Assembly: GCA_933822405.4 (NCBI GenBank)
Contig: CAKOGP040000358.1
Coordinates: forward strand, 1 to 64,000
From: Cylindrotheca closterium
Taxonomy: Eukaryota; Bacillariophyta; Bacillariophyceae; Bacillariales; Bacillariaceae
Length of the DNA: 64,000 bases
Direction: 5' to 3'
Shown here: one piece after another, positions 45,182-55,061 of the stretch
Numbering within the stretch: position 1 is the stretch's first letter
Layout of the letters: every line of letters starts with the position of its first letter
Notes under the pieces: generated by a model
Told to the model about the DNA's origin: nothing
The model's database searches: none
What the model saw: the letters and a program-made list of their open reading frames with translations, nothing else
Program-made: the position numbers and the translations under genes

Positions 45182-47384
45182 ATGTCTGCTGGAAGAGTCT
45201 CGAGAATACAGCGTCGTTACGAAGAAAACATTCGGCAAAACAACAACGCTTTTTCGAATACTAGTCGACAGCAATCACAGCAATCACAGCAACCAAGTTG
45301 GAGACAGAGCTTGCAACAACGACAACAAAGACTACAACAACAGCAGCAACAACAGCAACAAGAGGGCAATGGTGATTCTCCACAAGCCACATGGGGAGAC
45401 TCCATGAGAAATGGTTTCACCACTTTGCGAGAAGTCAAACCAGTCCAAGGATTGACTTCCCTCGTAACGGAGACCATCCCCAAGGCCACCAATCGTGCTT
45501 GGATGAAATGCGGCATGGACACAACCTGGGAAGAGTTTAACTTTGGTAATAATCCATTCCAGGGAGGCAACGGTTTCTTTGAAGACTTTAATGGTGACAT
45601 GATTGATGATGATTCTATTGGTACGTTCGTTGGGATTCTGATTTTAGTTTCCTGCATGTGATTGATTCATTGATTCGTTGATGCTCACCACAACAAACGC
45701 TCTCCTCCTGTCTACAGTCGAACGAGATCCCTTTGATTTCCCCATCAAACCCAATCAACCTTCTTCGAGACGAAAGGAAGAAGTTCCCACAGGTTGGGCC
45801 AACTTTAATTCTCCTCATTTTGAAGCCCAAGCGGTGCGATACTATTCTCCCACCAACGCTACCGCCACGACTGCTGGTACCAGTTCCACCATGAATACCT
45901 CGATTGACGACAGTTTTTACGATCATGGCGAAAAGATGTTTGATGTCAAGGCGGTTCCCATTACCGAAGTGATTCCCATTCATAGCTTGGAACCACCATC
46001 CGTCTTGTTGTCTCCCCAAATGTTGGATCCGGATCAACCCTCCGACGAAGAACCAGAGGGTGACGAAGAGGTTCTAATGTCTAGCAAGAGCAAGAACAAG
46101 AACAACAAGGGCTCGCCCTCCACCAAAGCAGGTCGATTCAATCCCTTTGGAGGTGGGTTCAGGAGTACCAAGCCTGTAGCAGTAGTAGTAGAAAAAGCAG
46201 CAGCCACCGAACATACGAAGAAGCAAGCTCGCAAGGAAGAAGAGCGACTGCGCAAAAAGGAAGAACAACGTCTTCAAGAAATACGGGAAGAAAAGGCCCG
46301 TGAGGAAGAACGCATCCGCCGCAAGGAAGCGTTATTGAAAAGAGAAGAAGAACGATTGGCACGAGAACAAGAACGCATCTTGCAAGAAGAGGAACGCATG
46401 ATGCGAGAAGAAGAAGAACGCGAAAGGCGAAGAGATGAGAGACGGCGTCGGGAAATTGAGATTGCCCGTCTCAAGGAAGAACGTCGGGAACGAGAACTTC
46501 GCAAACGAGAAGATTTCGAGTTTGAACGCATCGAACAGACTCGTCAGAAGAGTAAATCAGACGACGGTGGTTTGTTGGAGTGGGAAGATGTGGAACTTGG
46601 TAGTTCCTTTGAATCTGTGGAAGTGGATTGGCAAGGCTTTCCTCCAGCTCTAGATCCAGCACTTGCAGCATCATCACCACCACGAAGACAATCGAGAAAA
46701 CGGGAGCGACGCGAGGGTGCTCCCAGAGCACCTAGAGAGCCTCGAGAATCCATCAAGATTGAATGTCCCGGATGCCCTCCCTTGTGTTGCAGAGATTTCT
46801 GCGCCAACCACAAAAAGTCGCTCTTCGGTCTCGTGATTCTCTTGTTGGTGGCTGGATTGTTTGCTGGAATTTACTTTGCACTTGACATGTCGGGTGCCTT
46901 GGAGGGTGTTGCCGAGGAGGATCCTCTAAATCCCGATTGCGTTGCCGTCCTCGGTGGCTTTGCGATTCCCAACGAGTCCCTGTATCCCACGGTCCGCCTC
47001 AGCTGGGTCATGGACATTTCCTCCGAAGGAGCATGGGCGAGTATGCCAGCTCTGACGTCCATCACCCGAACCCACTTTCAAGACATGGTCATTCCGACAT
47101 TGGCGGGATGCATGGGAACGCCACCTTCGTCCGATGGAAGATACGACATTTTGAATGGCTACGTTCGTAGTGTCCGAGATGTCGGAAGTTGTCGGGTGGG
47201 AGAACCCCAACCATGTGCCCGAGTCCTGGTGGACTTTGTGGTCTACGTGCGAGGAGAATCGTCGGTACTGGATCTGATATCCCACATTTCCGCCCAATAC
47301 AACACTGCGGTTGCAGAAACCATGGATCAAATGGAAAATGTCCGGCAAACGGGGTTGGTGGGTCTCTTTGAACAACGGACTTAG
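45182..47384 (+). CDS. NG-ectodomain family membrane protein with long charged helix, two exons
   Basis: Exon 1 is 45182-45620 and exon 2 is 45718-47384, joined across a 97-nt GT-AG intron (phase 1), giving 701 aa. The start chosen is the ATG MSAGRVSRIQRRYEE; upstream in-frame codons include no ATG. The tail has a poly-Gln stretch, then a ~100-residue run of Glu/Arg/Lys (EEERLRKKEEQRLQ...), typical of a coiled coil or single alpha-helix. A Cys-rich juxtamembrane segment (CPGCPPLCCRDFC) precedes the membrane span at about 513-537. The ectodomain has CVAVLGGFAIPNESLYP, LSWVMDIS, IPTLAGC, ILNGYVRSVRDVGSC and QPCARVLVDF. It is the only intact family member here with an intron. Confidence 0.85.
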
Positions 47385-47843
47385 TAGAAAAGATCACCCG
47401 CGCCCACTTTTTTCCTTTTTCTCTACAAATGTATATTATAAAATATATTATAATAACTAATATTAATATTTGAGTATATTATAATATATATATGATATAA
47501 TATGATAAAATAGAGAATGAATATAAATATAACACTAGGGGCTTGACATGGTGTAATCGTAGATGGCAATATACAGTAGATCACCAAGCCAATTGTAAGG
47601 ATTCATTGCAAGCTGTACACTTTCGGATGAAGATGGGACCGCTGTTAATTTTAATTGGTTCGAGTGACGAATGAATCAATGACCGAACGACTCGTCGCGC
47701 AAGATATATGATTCCTCCGTATATACTGTACTGTATATTGCAACACTCTCACATGGATCGAGCAGACAAGTTCAGCAGGTACAGTACTGTATAGTAGATT
47801 CCCTTATTTCCTACCATATATCACCAGAGCCTACAAATATTTT
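47385..47843. other. Convergent 3' intergenic region
   Basis: AT-rich stretch (TATAAT-type runs at 47430-47530) between two converging genes. No gene seen. Confidence 0.45.
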
Positions 47844-48599
47844 TTAACTGTTGTCGTCGGATGATTGGGCTGATTTGTAGCTCAAATAGGTATTCCAAAG
47901 TAGAGCCACCACATTCCCAAACAAGACTTGAAATTGGACCGGCACGTACGCAAAGTTAATGCTCATGGCGGGTATCCAAAGAGACCAATTGGCCACCAAG
48001 ACAGTTGGAACAACTTGCACTAGCTGCTCTTGTATTTGAGTACCATTCCTCCCTTCCATGAACCAGAGAAGACTCATGAAACTGGGTTGAAAGAGCACGG
48101 CAAAGCCAAATTGATCGACCAGAACCCGTTTCGAAACCGTGACCAATGTGCTGGGTCCCGGAAAGAGGCGAAGGTTCAAAAAGCTGTACCAATAGTGTGT
48201 GCAAGGCGCTACCCAAAGGCTTCCCATGACAAAGAACCGAAAACTGCGCCAGTAGTCAAAGGTAGTTGTTTCATCAGAGCTTTTTTGAGGTGGTGGCGAC
48301 AAATACTGACAGAGGCCATCACCGGTGGCACAGATCACACCACTGGTGATTCCTTTGGTCAATAGAGGATGACTGTCGAGCTTTGCCTTGTACCATGATA
48401 GAAACGAAGCATATTTGGTCATGCTGCTGCTGTTGCTGCTGTTGTTGTTGTTGTTATTACTAGTATGCTGCTGGCGAATAAGAATACGGCTGCGAGGAGT
48501 ATAACAGGATGATCTTCGTTTCCATAATGATAATAATGATGCAACACGATGAGAGTAGTCTTGTCGACCAATCAATGTGGCTGGTCGGAACAGAAACAT
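47844..48599 (-). CDS. Mpv17/PMP22-family membrane protein
   Basis: 251 aa, single exon, start ATG at 48599. The first ~60 residues are basic and Ser/Asn-rich, consistent with a mitochondrial or organellar targeting region. The Mpv17/PMP22 signature follows: WYKAKLDSHPLLTKGITSG, GDGLCQYL, RSFRFFVMGSLWVAPCTHYWY, KRVLVDQFGFAVLFQP, NWSLWIPAMSINFAYVPVQFQVLFGN and LLWNTYLSYKS. Length and four hydrophobic segments match the family. Members sit in mitochondrial inner or peroxisomal membranes and are proposed channels. It is surrounded by NG-family genes but is unrelated to them. Confidence 0.9.
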   Translation of the reverse strand: MFLFRPATLIGRQDYSHRVASLLSLWKRRSSCYTPRSRILIRQQHTSNNNNNNSSNSSSMTKYASFLSWYKAKLDSHPLLTKGITSGVICATGDGLCQYLSPPPQKSSDETTTFDYWRSFRFFVMGSLWVAPCTHYWYSFLNLRLFPGPSTLVTVSKRVLVDQFGFAVLFQPSFMSLLWFMEGRNGTQIQEQLVQVVPTVLVANWSLWIPAMSINFAYVPVQFQVLFGNVVALLWNTYLSYKSAQSSDDNS

Positions 48600-49077
48600 A
48601 GTCGAGAGGATAGTCCGAAAGTCTCCACTGCTATTTGTACTTGTAAGCTAGTGTGCAGTTTACTATTCACCATTCATTGCAATACGCAAACATAACAATA
48701 ACAATCAACAAATATGGAGAGAACACCGCGCCTTTATATCATTTTCAAAATGAAATCTCAAATCTTTCGTCATCATTGTGACTGCCGTCTGTACGCCAGT
48801 CGGGTGGAAACATATCTTACGTACGTCGAATAAGGTAGGTTGAATGTACCAAAGAGGAGAAACCAACGGGTAGAAGAAAAAATCGTTGCCAGTTGCGAAT
48901 ACGGCGTTGTCATTGGCCAGAAATCTCAAATCGGTAGGCATTTTTTGGTTTCAAACAAAAGAAAACCGCGAGAAATCTAAAAATCAGTTATTGCTTTCTT
49001 ATTTCAAGAGATAGAATACATACCGGTATATTGTTCTTGTTCTTGTTCTTGTTCTTGTTGGATTGCCACTCCAGCAT
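48600..49077. promoter_or_regulatory. Divergent promoter region between Mpv17-like and NG-family genes
   Basis: The two genes are transcribed away from each other across 478 bp. Just before the plus-strand gene lie TACCGGTA (49021-49028) and a (TTGTTC)n microsatellite (49031-49058). No ORF of note. Confidence 0.5.
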
Positions 49078-51192
49078 ATGACAAGAGGAACCGCTAGAGA
49101 AGAGAACAATCCTACGTATACGTCCGAGACTGACGATTTTCCAAAAGCCAATAATAATAATACTAGGACTAACAGTAGCAAACAACGACAAGCTGCATTA
49201 TTGCTGCAATCTCCTTATTATCAGCCTAATAATACTGTGAAAGCCAAAGATAATCTTTCTGACAGCATTACAAGCATCAATATGGCTGGAGAAGTTCAAA
49301 CAGTGTCGCGTATGGACGATGATGATTTGGAGATTTCCAATACTCTCACCAATGATTCCACAGAACCAAAAGAGGAAAAAGTCAATAAGACGACGCCTAC
49401 TGAATCAGCATCAGAGCTTTCTTCAGCAAGCACAGAACAAATTATTCAAGAATCTCAATCGAGGGATGAGAATGAAACTGATGTCTTGGATAATGCTCAG
49501 CATCAAGATCAAGATGAGAGGAACCACCATCAGCCAGAAGAGGCAATCATCATCAAAGAAGAATCTTCAAATTCCGACAATAATTCGGAACCGCTTCCAA
49601 TGACACCAACTACAGCACCACCGAACGTTGAGACTGTAACTTCCATGGATTCTTTGGACTTGTTCCCAGCAAGGCCTGATTCCAACGCCGAACTCATTGA
49701 TGCTACCAAATTGTCCGAGACGGCGGTTGCTTATTCTGCTGATGATGATGAACCAGCAGTCGCCGAGGCGGTACCAGTCGAAGTAGGAAACGACCAAGAA
49801 GCAACAAGGCCATCCTTTGCGGCCCGAGCGGGAGCTGCCGCAGCCACGGCTGCCAATGGTCTTTCGACTGCCCTCTCCAACTTGTCCGCATCATCATCAC
49901 CAAGAGCCTCACCCACCGCATCTCCCGCCATCAAGAGTGAAAACGAAGATGACCATCAAGCATCATCATCATCATCACCATCCAACATTATGGATAGACC
50001 ATCGCTTGTGGCTCGAGCTGCGGCAGCGGCCGCCGCGGCTGCCACAGCCACTGGAATTGTACCCGTACTCTCCACCAACTTGTCGGGTACGCCTCGAACG
50101 TCACCCAGGACGTCACCATCGAGAACCCCCGCCAGAACATCACCAATCTCGGTAGCTCGGACCTGGCCGGATGAAAATGTGGACGATGATTCCTTTTTTG
50201 ATAACGGAGAAGCTATTCCTGGAAGTTTGCCATCACCACCACGTTCTTCGGTTGGTACGGGTGGACTAGGAGCCAAGCCATTTCCACCACTGCCTACCAG
50301 CAATGAGACGGCGGCAACGACCAGGAGTCCGGTGGATATGGATGCTTACAATCCAAGTCCATCCACCTCGCCAATGGCGGCGCCCGAAAATCCGAATGCT
50401 AATACAAATACAACTATGGATATTGAAGCACCGGGTTCAGCTGATAAAAATGACGGAGAGGCCCAAGTCTTGTCGGTAGTACCAACCATGGTAGAAGACA
50501 ACTACGAACCCAAGAAAGTTGACATTGACGTGGACGAGATCAATAATGGCCGAGAAGTACCACCACCCGAAGATTCGGCGCACCATTTGAAAGAATCTGG
50601 CGAGGATAATGCCACCTCCCAACATAGTTTGGCTGCGCTCAAGGCTGGCCTCAAGACCAAAAAGGGTAAAGGTATTTTGCTCGCATGCTTGTTATTATTG
50701 ATTGGAATTGGTGTCGGTATCGGTGTTTCCGTGGCACCCGAAGAATCAAGCAACTGCGATGCCGTACGAAATGGATACCCGATTCCCGATGAGAACCAGT
50801 ACAAACAGCTCGATCTAAATTGGATTGTGGATGTGTCTACCACGGAACCATGGGAAACCTCACTCTTGAAGGAAATCAAAACTGAATTTCAGTCGGTTCT
50901 ATTGCCCATCATGGCTGGATGCAAGGATTCCTTTGTGGACGAAGACGATGCCCGAGTCGCCAATGGATATGTCATCAATGCCCGAGACATGGGAGATTGT
51001 AGTGGCAGTCTTCCGCGCCCTTGTTTTAGCATCTTGCTGGATTTTAGCATTTGGGTCAAGGGCGATGATTCCACAAACTCAATGGAAATGATTCGATACT
51101 TGACGAGTTCCTTTGGAACGACTTTAGCGGACCAAATCGAATCCCAGAGTATCGTCCAAGTAGCGGAATTGGTCCTCTTGGAAGAAGTATAA
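49078..51192 (+). CDS. NG-ectodomain family membrane protein, Ala/Ser/Pro-rich tail
   Basis: 704 aa from the ATG at 49078 (the open frame extends five codons upstream to a TTG, which is not a likely start). The tail has SINMAGEV (NMAGEV at 68-73), matching the shared motif. An imperfect internal duplication is also visible: RPSFAARAGAAAA...LSNLSASSSPRAS and RPSLVARAAAAAA...STNLSGTPRTS. The membrane segment is at about 531-553 (GILLACLLLLIGIGVGIGVSV). The ectodomain has CDAVRNGYPIPDENQY, LNWIVDVST, LPIMAGC, VANGYVINARDMGDC and RPCFSILLDFSIW. Function unknown. Confidence 0.86.
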   Translation: MTRGTAREENNPTYTSETDDFPKANNNNTRTNSSKQRQAALLLQSPYYQPNNTVKAKDNLSDSITSINMAGEVQTVSRMDDDDLEISNTLTNDSTEPKEEKVNKTTPTESASELSSASTEQIIQESQSRDENETDVLDNAQHQDQDERNHHQPEEAIIIKEESSNSDNNSEPLPMTPTTAPPNVETVTSMDSLDLFPARPDSNAELIDATKLSETAVAYSADDDEPAVAEAVPVEVGNDQEATRPSFAARAGAAAATAANGLSTALSNLSASSSPRASPTASPAIKSENEDDHQASSSSSPSNIMDRPSLVARAAAAAAAAATATGIVPVLSTNLSGTPRTSPRTSPSRTPARTSPISVARTWPDENVDDDSFFDNGEAIPGSLPSPPRSSVGTGGLGAKPFPPLPTSNETAATTRSPVDMDAYNPSPSTSPMAAPENPNANTNTTMDIEAPGSADKNDGEAQVLSVVPTMVEDNYEPKKVDIDVDEINNGREVPPPEDSAHHLKESGEDNATSQHSLAALKAGLKTKKGKGILLACLLLLIGIGVGIGVSVAPEESSNCDAVRNGYPIPDENQYKQLDLNWIVDVSTTEPWETSLLKEIKTEFQSVLLPIMAGCKDSFVDEDDARVANGYVINARDMGDCSGSLPRPCFSILLDFSIWVKGDDSTNSMEMIRYLTSSFGTTLADQIESQSIVQVAELVLLEEV

Positions 51193-51465
51193 ATGTATGT
51201 ACCGGTAGGGTAGTAATGTTATTTTTAGAGTACTGTACTGTGCTGCACACCATGCCACAGGCCGGCGGTATTCGCATTTTCCGCTTTTTAGTCCAAGTAG
51301 TCAATCTAGCATGGTATGTTTTCTTCGTTCAAGCGTCGTAGCAAAACTACGGAAGAAATTACACGGAAGTCATCGACTGATGCATATATTATATAATACA
51401 TTGTCATATTCAGGTCAACTTTGGGAGCTTGTTTACACTGCATTCATCAAAGTATATCATACAAA

Positions 51466-52452
51466 ATGAATAAAGAATACACTGTAGAAATCAGGGATAA
51501 AGAGTCTGAAGAGAAAAAGGAGAGAGATGAGAAATTCTCAGGCCAACAAGAGGATACAAACGGGAATAATGCCTCATCATCATTATCTGGCAAAACAAAA
51601 GGAAGCTCTGAATTCTCTGCAGTGAACATGGCTGGAATGGTTGAGACTGGTCTGGGGAACCTTTCTTCTCATTCTAAGGGAAGCTACGTCAGCGACAATG
51701 GTGATTCAAAACCATATTCTCAGAGTTCCGCATCCCACGGGTCTGTGGCGAATGATTCTGTGTGGGAATCTGATTTGAATGATGAAGATGAGATCTCCTT
51801 TGGTTATGAAGATGATGACGACGACTTTTATGGAACAAATGGACAGGAAGCAGCAGGAAGATATCCACCACAACAAGAGCTGAATCCTCACATTGAACAA
51901 GAATATCCAATCCCACATCCACCATCCTCATCAACACCAGAACCGCAAAAGCCATCAGTGAGCCTTCCAGCCAACCAACAAGAGAACAACTTGAAGGCTC
52001 AAAAGGGTACGGCACAGCAATCATTAGCATCTAAACCAGCAGGATCGAAATCTGCTGGGAGTCGCCGCAGCCGGCGTGGCTCCCTAGGAGCTCCAAGGCG
52101 CGACGACGACGATGACAATAATGCTGGCAAAAATACCATGACGGAAGAAGAGCGCCGCAAGCGAGCGTTTGAAGAAAGGCTAGCCACGCTGGAACGTCAA
52201 TCATCAAAAAACCAAATACAGCAGCAACAACAGCAACGAAAGAAATGCTGTAAGTGTACCAGAGATATAATCCCCGTGGTGGCATCCTTATTACTTCTAG
52301 CAATTGGGATTGGAGTAGCTATCTTCTTGTTGGTTGGACCCAACGCCGATGATGACGGCCCGTCTCCCACTTCTGCCCCAACTTTTACTGCAACGCCCCA
52401 GAGAACCATTGATCCAAATCCATTCCGAAGGATGAGGGGATACGAACCATGA
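51466..52452 (+). CDS. Short NG-family paralogue lacking the ectodomain
   Basis: 328 aa from the ATG at 51466; an in-frame TTG 45 bp upstream is rejected. The tail has SAVNMAGMV (NMAGMV at 54-59), acidic and Ser/Pro stretches, and a basic patch SRRSRRGS. A Cys cluster (KKCCKC) sits just before the membrane span at about 269-293 (IIPVVASLLLLAIGIGVAIFLL). Only about 35 residues follow the membrane (PSPTSAPTFTATPQ...), with no C-x4-NG, GC or PCxR element. No downstream ectodomain was found before 52780. It may be a genuine short form, or a gene truncated by deletion. Confidence 0.78.
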   Translation: MNKEYTVEIRDKESEEKKERDEKFSGQQEDTNGNNASSSLSGKTKGSSEFSAVNMAGMVETGLGNLSSHSKGSYVSDNGDSKPYSQSSASHGSVANDSVWESDLNDEDEISFGYEDDDDDFYGTNGQEAAGRYPPQQELNPHIEQEYPIPHPPSSSTPEPQKPSVSLPANQQENNLKAQKGTAQQSLASKPAGSKSAGSRRSRRGSLGAPRRDDDDDNNAGKNTMTEEERRKRAFEERLATLERQSSKNQIQQQQQQRKKCCKCTRDIIPVVASLLLLAIGIGVAIFLLVGPNADDDGPSPTSAPTFTATPQRTIDPNPFRRMRGYEP

Positions 52453-52779
52453 TAAATGATTGTTTTTATATTGCCATACATAAATGCCCAATTGATTCAC
52501 GTGAATCAATATCACCATCCCAAGGATCATGCTTCCGAAAGGAGGAATTGTGTCTTCTATTGCCTACGCATTGATTGATGACAGTGAATGGCAAGCCCGA
52601 TAGCGTGGACATGATGTCAAAGGACAATAAGTCAACGAAGGATACCTAGTTGACAATAAGTCAACGAAGGATACCTAGCTACCGCCAGAATAGAATAGAT
52701 TAGATTCCATTTTCTAATGTTCTTGTTACATTTGACTTATACATGTGATTGCCACGGCCACATCATCGCTGCCATCAAA
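52453..52779. other. Intergenic region with 29-bp tandem duplication
   Basis: The unit GACAATAAGTCAACGAAGG... is repeated at 52623-52651 and 52652-52679. No gene seen; the two flanking genes converge here. Confidence 0.55.
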
Positions 52780-53871
52780 TTATGATGATCGGCCCAACGA
52801 CATTAAAATGAATTCCAAGACAGCACGGCCCACTTGGTCTGCTGTATCTGGATCAGCATGGAAGTGATGGCTACCTGGCAAGTATCGTACAGTTCCCAAG
52901 TCTCCCAAAATGGCCTCTGCCCTATCCGTGAATGCAGTTGGAAACGGCCAACCGTCAATGGCACGCAGCCAAAGAGTCTTGGACCGTATTTGGCTCCAGT
53001 AGACATCCACCTGTTCCATAGTATTCAGTTGGAGCGGTGGCAGATTGAATCGGGGATCATGCCGGAACCTGACCCGTGGATACTTGTCGTCGACAACGAC
53101 TGCCCTTCGGACTAGTTCCAGAGCTGCTGCCATGGAGATCCATTGTCTTCCTGGTGACAGCTCCGCTGTTCGCACCCTGGCCTGAACTGCAGCATGAATA
53201 CTGGAATAGGTCCGCTTTCGTTTGTTTGGCACGTTGGCTCTCACGTTACTATCATATCGCTGTTGGACGTGACGTTGCAACCGTTCTGCTACAACACCCT
53301 TGGGCCTGCTGGATCCAGGCTTCTGCCCAGTTCCTTTCATGTATAGTGTTCCTTTCACGTACATTTCAAATATTTCATAATTGTCCGGTCCATATCCATC
53401 CAAAAGAACCAAATTTTGGACCTGTTCTGGGAATGAAGCAGCATAAATCACTGCAATGATAGATCCCAACGAATGTCCAATTAGTATAAAGCCGTCTTCC
53501 CATTGCAAGGACCGGCACGCATCTCTCATATGATAACAAGTTTCATTGATGACGATCATGGGAGGTGAATCTAGTGACTTGTGTGAGGATAACCCATGTC
53601 CTGGAAAGTCCAGAGCCACAAGCTCCACATTGTCCAATCCGAAAATGAGGAAAGGAGCTAACAGGTGAAACGTCCGACAGTTGTCGAGAAATCCATGAAA
53701 ACAAAGGATTCGAATCCGTGATGGTTTAGGAGTGCCATCTGATAATAATCTTCCAGCATTATTTGGTTCCCCTTCTGTTGCTTTCTTCGTCCATCTTTGA
53801 CCAGCAATTGTTACACCTTCAGAACACTCCAACCTTATCTCTTCCACAGTTAAATCCTTGTTATGGCTCAT
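52780..53871 (-). CDS. Alpha/beta-hydrolase fold protein (SERHL-like)
   Basis: 363 aa, single exon, start ATG at 53871. The hydrolase features appear in order: ILCFHGFLDNCRTFHLLAPFL (oxyanion-side HG), LVALDFPGHGLSS, FILIGHSLGSIIAVIYAA with nucleophile Ser at about residue 133, LWLRAIDGWPF with a possible acid Asp near 307, and LPGSHHFHADPD with the His near 333. Order and spacing match the serine-hydrolase-like (SERHL/MEST-type) group. The substrate is unknown. No signal peptide or membrane segment, so it is probably cytosolic or peroxisomal. Confidence 0.85.
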   Translation of the reverse strand: MSHNKDLTVEEIRLECSEGVTIAGQRWTKKATEGEPNNAGRLLSDGTPKPSRIRILCFHGFLDNCRTFHLLAPFLIFGLDNVELVALDFPGHGLSSHKSLDSPPMIVINETCYHMRDACRSLQWEDGFILIGHSLGSIIAVIYAASFPEQVQNLVLLDGYGPDNYEIFEMYVKGTLYMKGTGQKPGSSRPKGVVAERLQRHVQQRYDSNVRANVPNKRKRTYSSIHAAVQARVRTAELSPGRQWISMAAALELVRRAVVVDDKYPRVRFRHDPRFNLPPLQLNTMEQVDVYWSQIRSKTLWLRAIDGWPFPTAFTDRAEAILGDLGTVRYLPGSHHFHADPDTADQVGRAVLEFILMSLGRSS

Positions 53872-54188
53872 CAGATGACTTCAGACGCATTATTATATTT
53901 TCGTCATCAGACTTTTGATGTCCGTCATCGACAAGCCGAATTTCGAAAATCTGAAGCTGGAGGCGCACAGTAGGACAGACCATCCCCTGCTTTCTTCGTC
54001 ATAATTCTTTTGTTCTTCCTTGATACTCAATTATTCACGGATCATCATTATCATCACTCAATCATGTTCGTGATTCGAATGATCCAGTTGCATACAATAT
54101 ACAGTAGAATACCCGGCCGGGTTCGTACTCTGTGTGAAGATCTGATAGAACAATATGCTTAGCCATTTTAAAAAAAAGAGGTTAATGG

Positions 54189-55061
54189 CTATCGCTTTCC
54201 TACATAATGAAAGGACATGTTTCCAAAAACGGTGACTGCATCGCCGTCTCTGATGCGGCGGCTGCTGCTGGGATGATGGCGATGTTGCTCTTCTTCTTGC
54301 TCAGGAGCTCTTCGCGCTACTGGCATCCTTGCCAATGCAGTCGATTCCGCCCGGGGAGAATGTTGTGGTAGTTGTCTTTGGTACACTGGTGGTTGTGGCA
54401 TGATTTTTGCAGCAGAGTGTTGTTGTTGTTGTTTCAAAGCATGGTCAGCACCATGGGCAAGGAGACTTTGGATTTGCGGCATCCATTGTGGTTCCTGGGA
54501 ATTTGATCCAGTCTTTGCCGACGCTTTCGTTTTCTTTCCTTGTTGATCCTTGGCCGATGCTGCTTTGGGTCGAATGGAGAGACAGATTGCCTTGTTTCCC
54601 TTGAGGAATTGGGCGTGGTAGTAGGCGCCAGTATTTGGACCTGAGGCGATTCTTGTGAAACCATAAAAGTTCAACTGACGTTGGAAGGACTTGTATTTGC
54701 TTTGTTTGAAGTAGATTGGGACAATGTTCTTGACAAACTCGTCCAGTCTGTGAACTCTAAAGGCTCTGCCCGATTCCACCCAAGAAACAATGTGTTCATC
54801 CCCAGATCGTTCGACTCCTTCAAGCATTTCGTAGAGCTTCCATACGAATGGGAGTTTGGATGATGGAAGATCAGCTTCTTGTTGGAGCAATCCGTTGAAT
54901 GATAGTTGTGGAATCTTTTCGCCTTCGGTTGTCGTAATCGGTTGGATTGAGTTGGAAAATGATTGGCTAGTACTAGCCCTAGTAGTACTACTAGTACGAC
55001 TAGTATTATCTCCTTCCAAGTTTTGGCTGTAAGGATTCATGGTGTTGTCGGATGGAGGCAT
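54189..55061 (-). CDS. HSF-type transcription factor
   Basis: 290 aa from the ATG at 55061 (a TTG two codons upstream is rejected). A Ser/Thr-rich N-terminus leads to an HSF DNA-binding domain at about 72-162: FVWKLYEMLEGV, IVSWVESGRAFRVHRLDEFVKNIVPIYFKQSKYKSF and RQLNFYGFTRI, followed by AYYHAQFLKG. The recognition-helix region (SFQRQLNFYGF) is the family hallmark. The C-terminus is Gln/His-rich, a possible activation region; no clear HR-A/B trimerisation heptads were seen. HSFs are greatly expanded in diatoms, so a heat-shock role cannot be assumed. It lies 370 bp downstream of a co-oriented coiled-coil gene. Confidence 0.9.
   Translation of the reverse strand: MPPSDNTMNPYSQNLEGDNTSRTSSTTRASTSQSFSNSIQPITTTEGEKIPQLSFNGLLQQEADLPSSKLPFVWKLYEMLEGVERSGDEHIVSWVESGRAFRVHRLDEFVKNIVPIYFKQSKYKSFQRQLNFYGFTRIASGPNTGAYYHAQFLKGNKAICLSIRPKAASAKDQQGKKTKASAKTGSNSQEPQWMPQIQSLLAHGADHALKQQQQHSAAKIMPQPPVYQRQLPQHSPRAESTALARMPVARRAPEQEEEQHRHHPSSSRRIRDGDAVTVFGNMSFHYVGKR

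Noticed and set aside
45217..45657. Minus-strand frame with a Cys run
   Set aside because: The CCCCC run is the antisense of a poly-Gln tract in exon 1 of the 45182 gene.
49319..50155. Plus-strand His/Arg-rich frames within the 49078 gene
   Set aside because: They are out-of-frame readings of Ser/Pro/Ala-rich tail codons.
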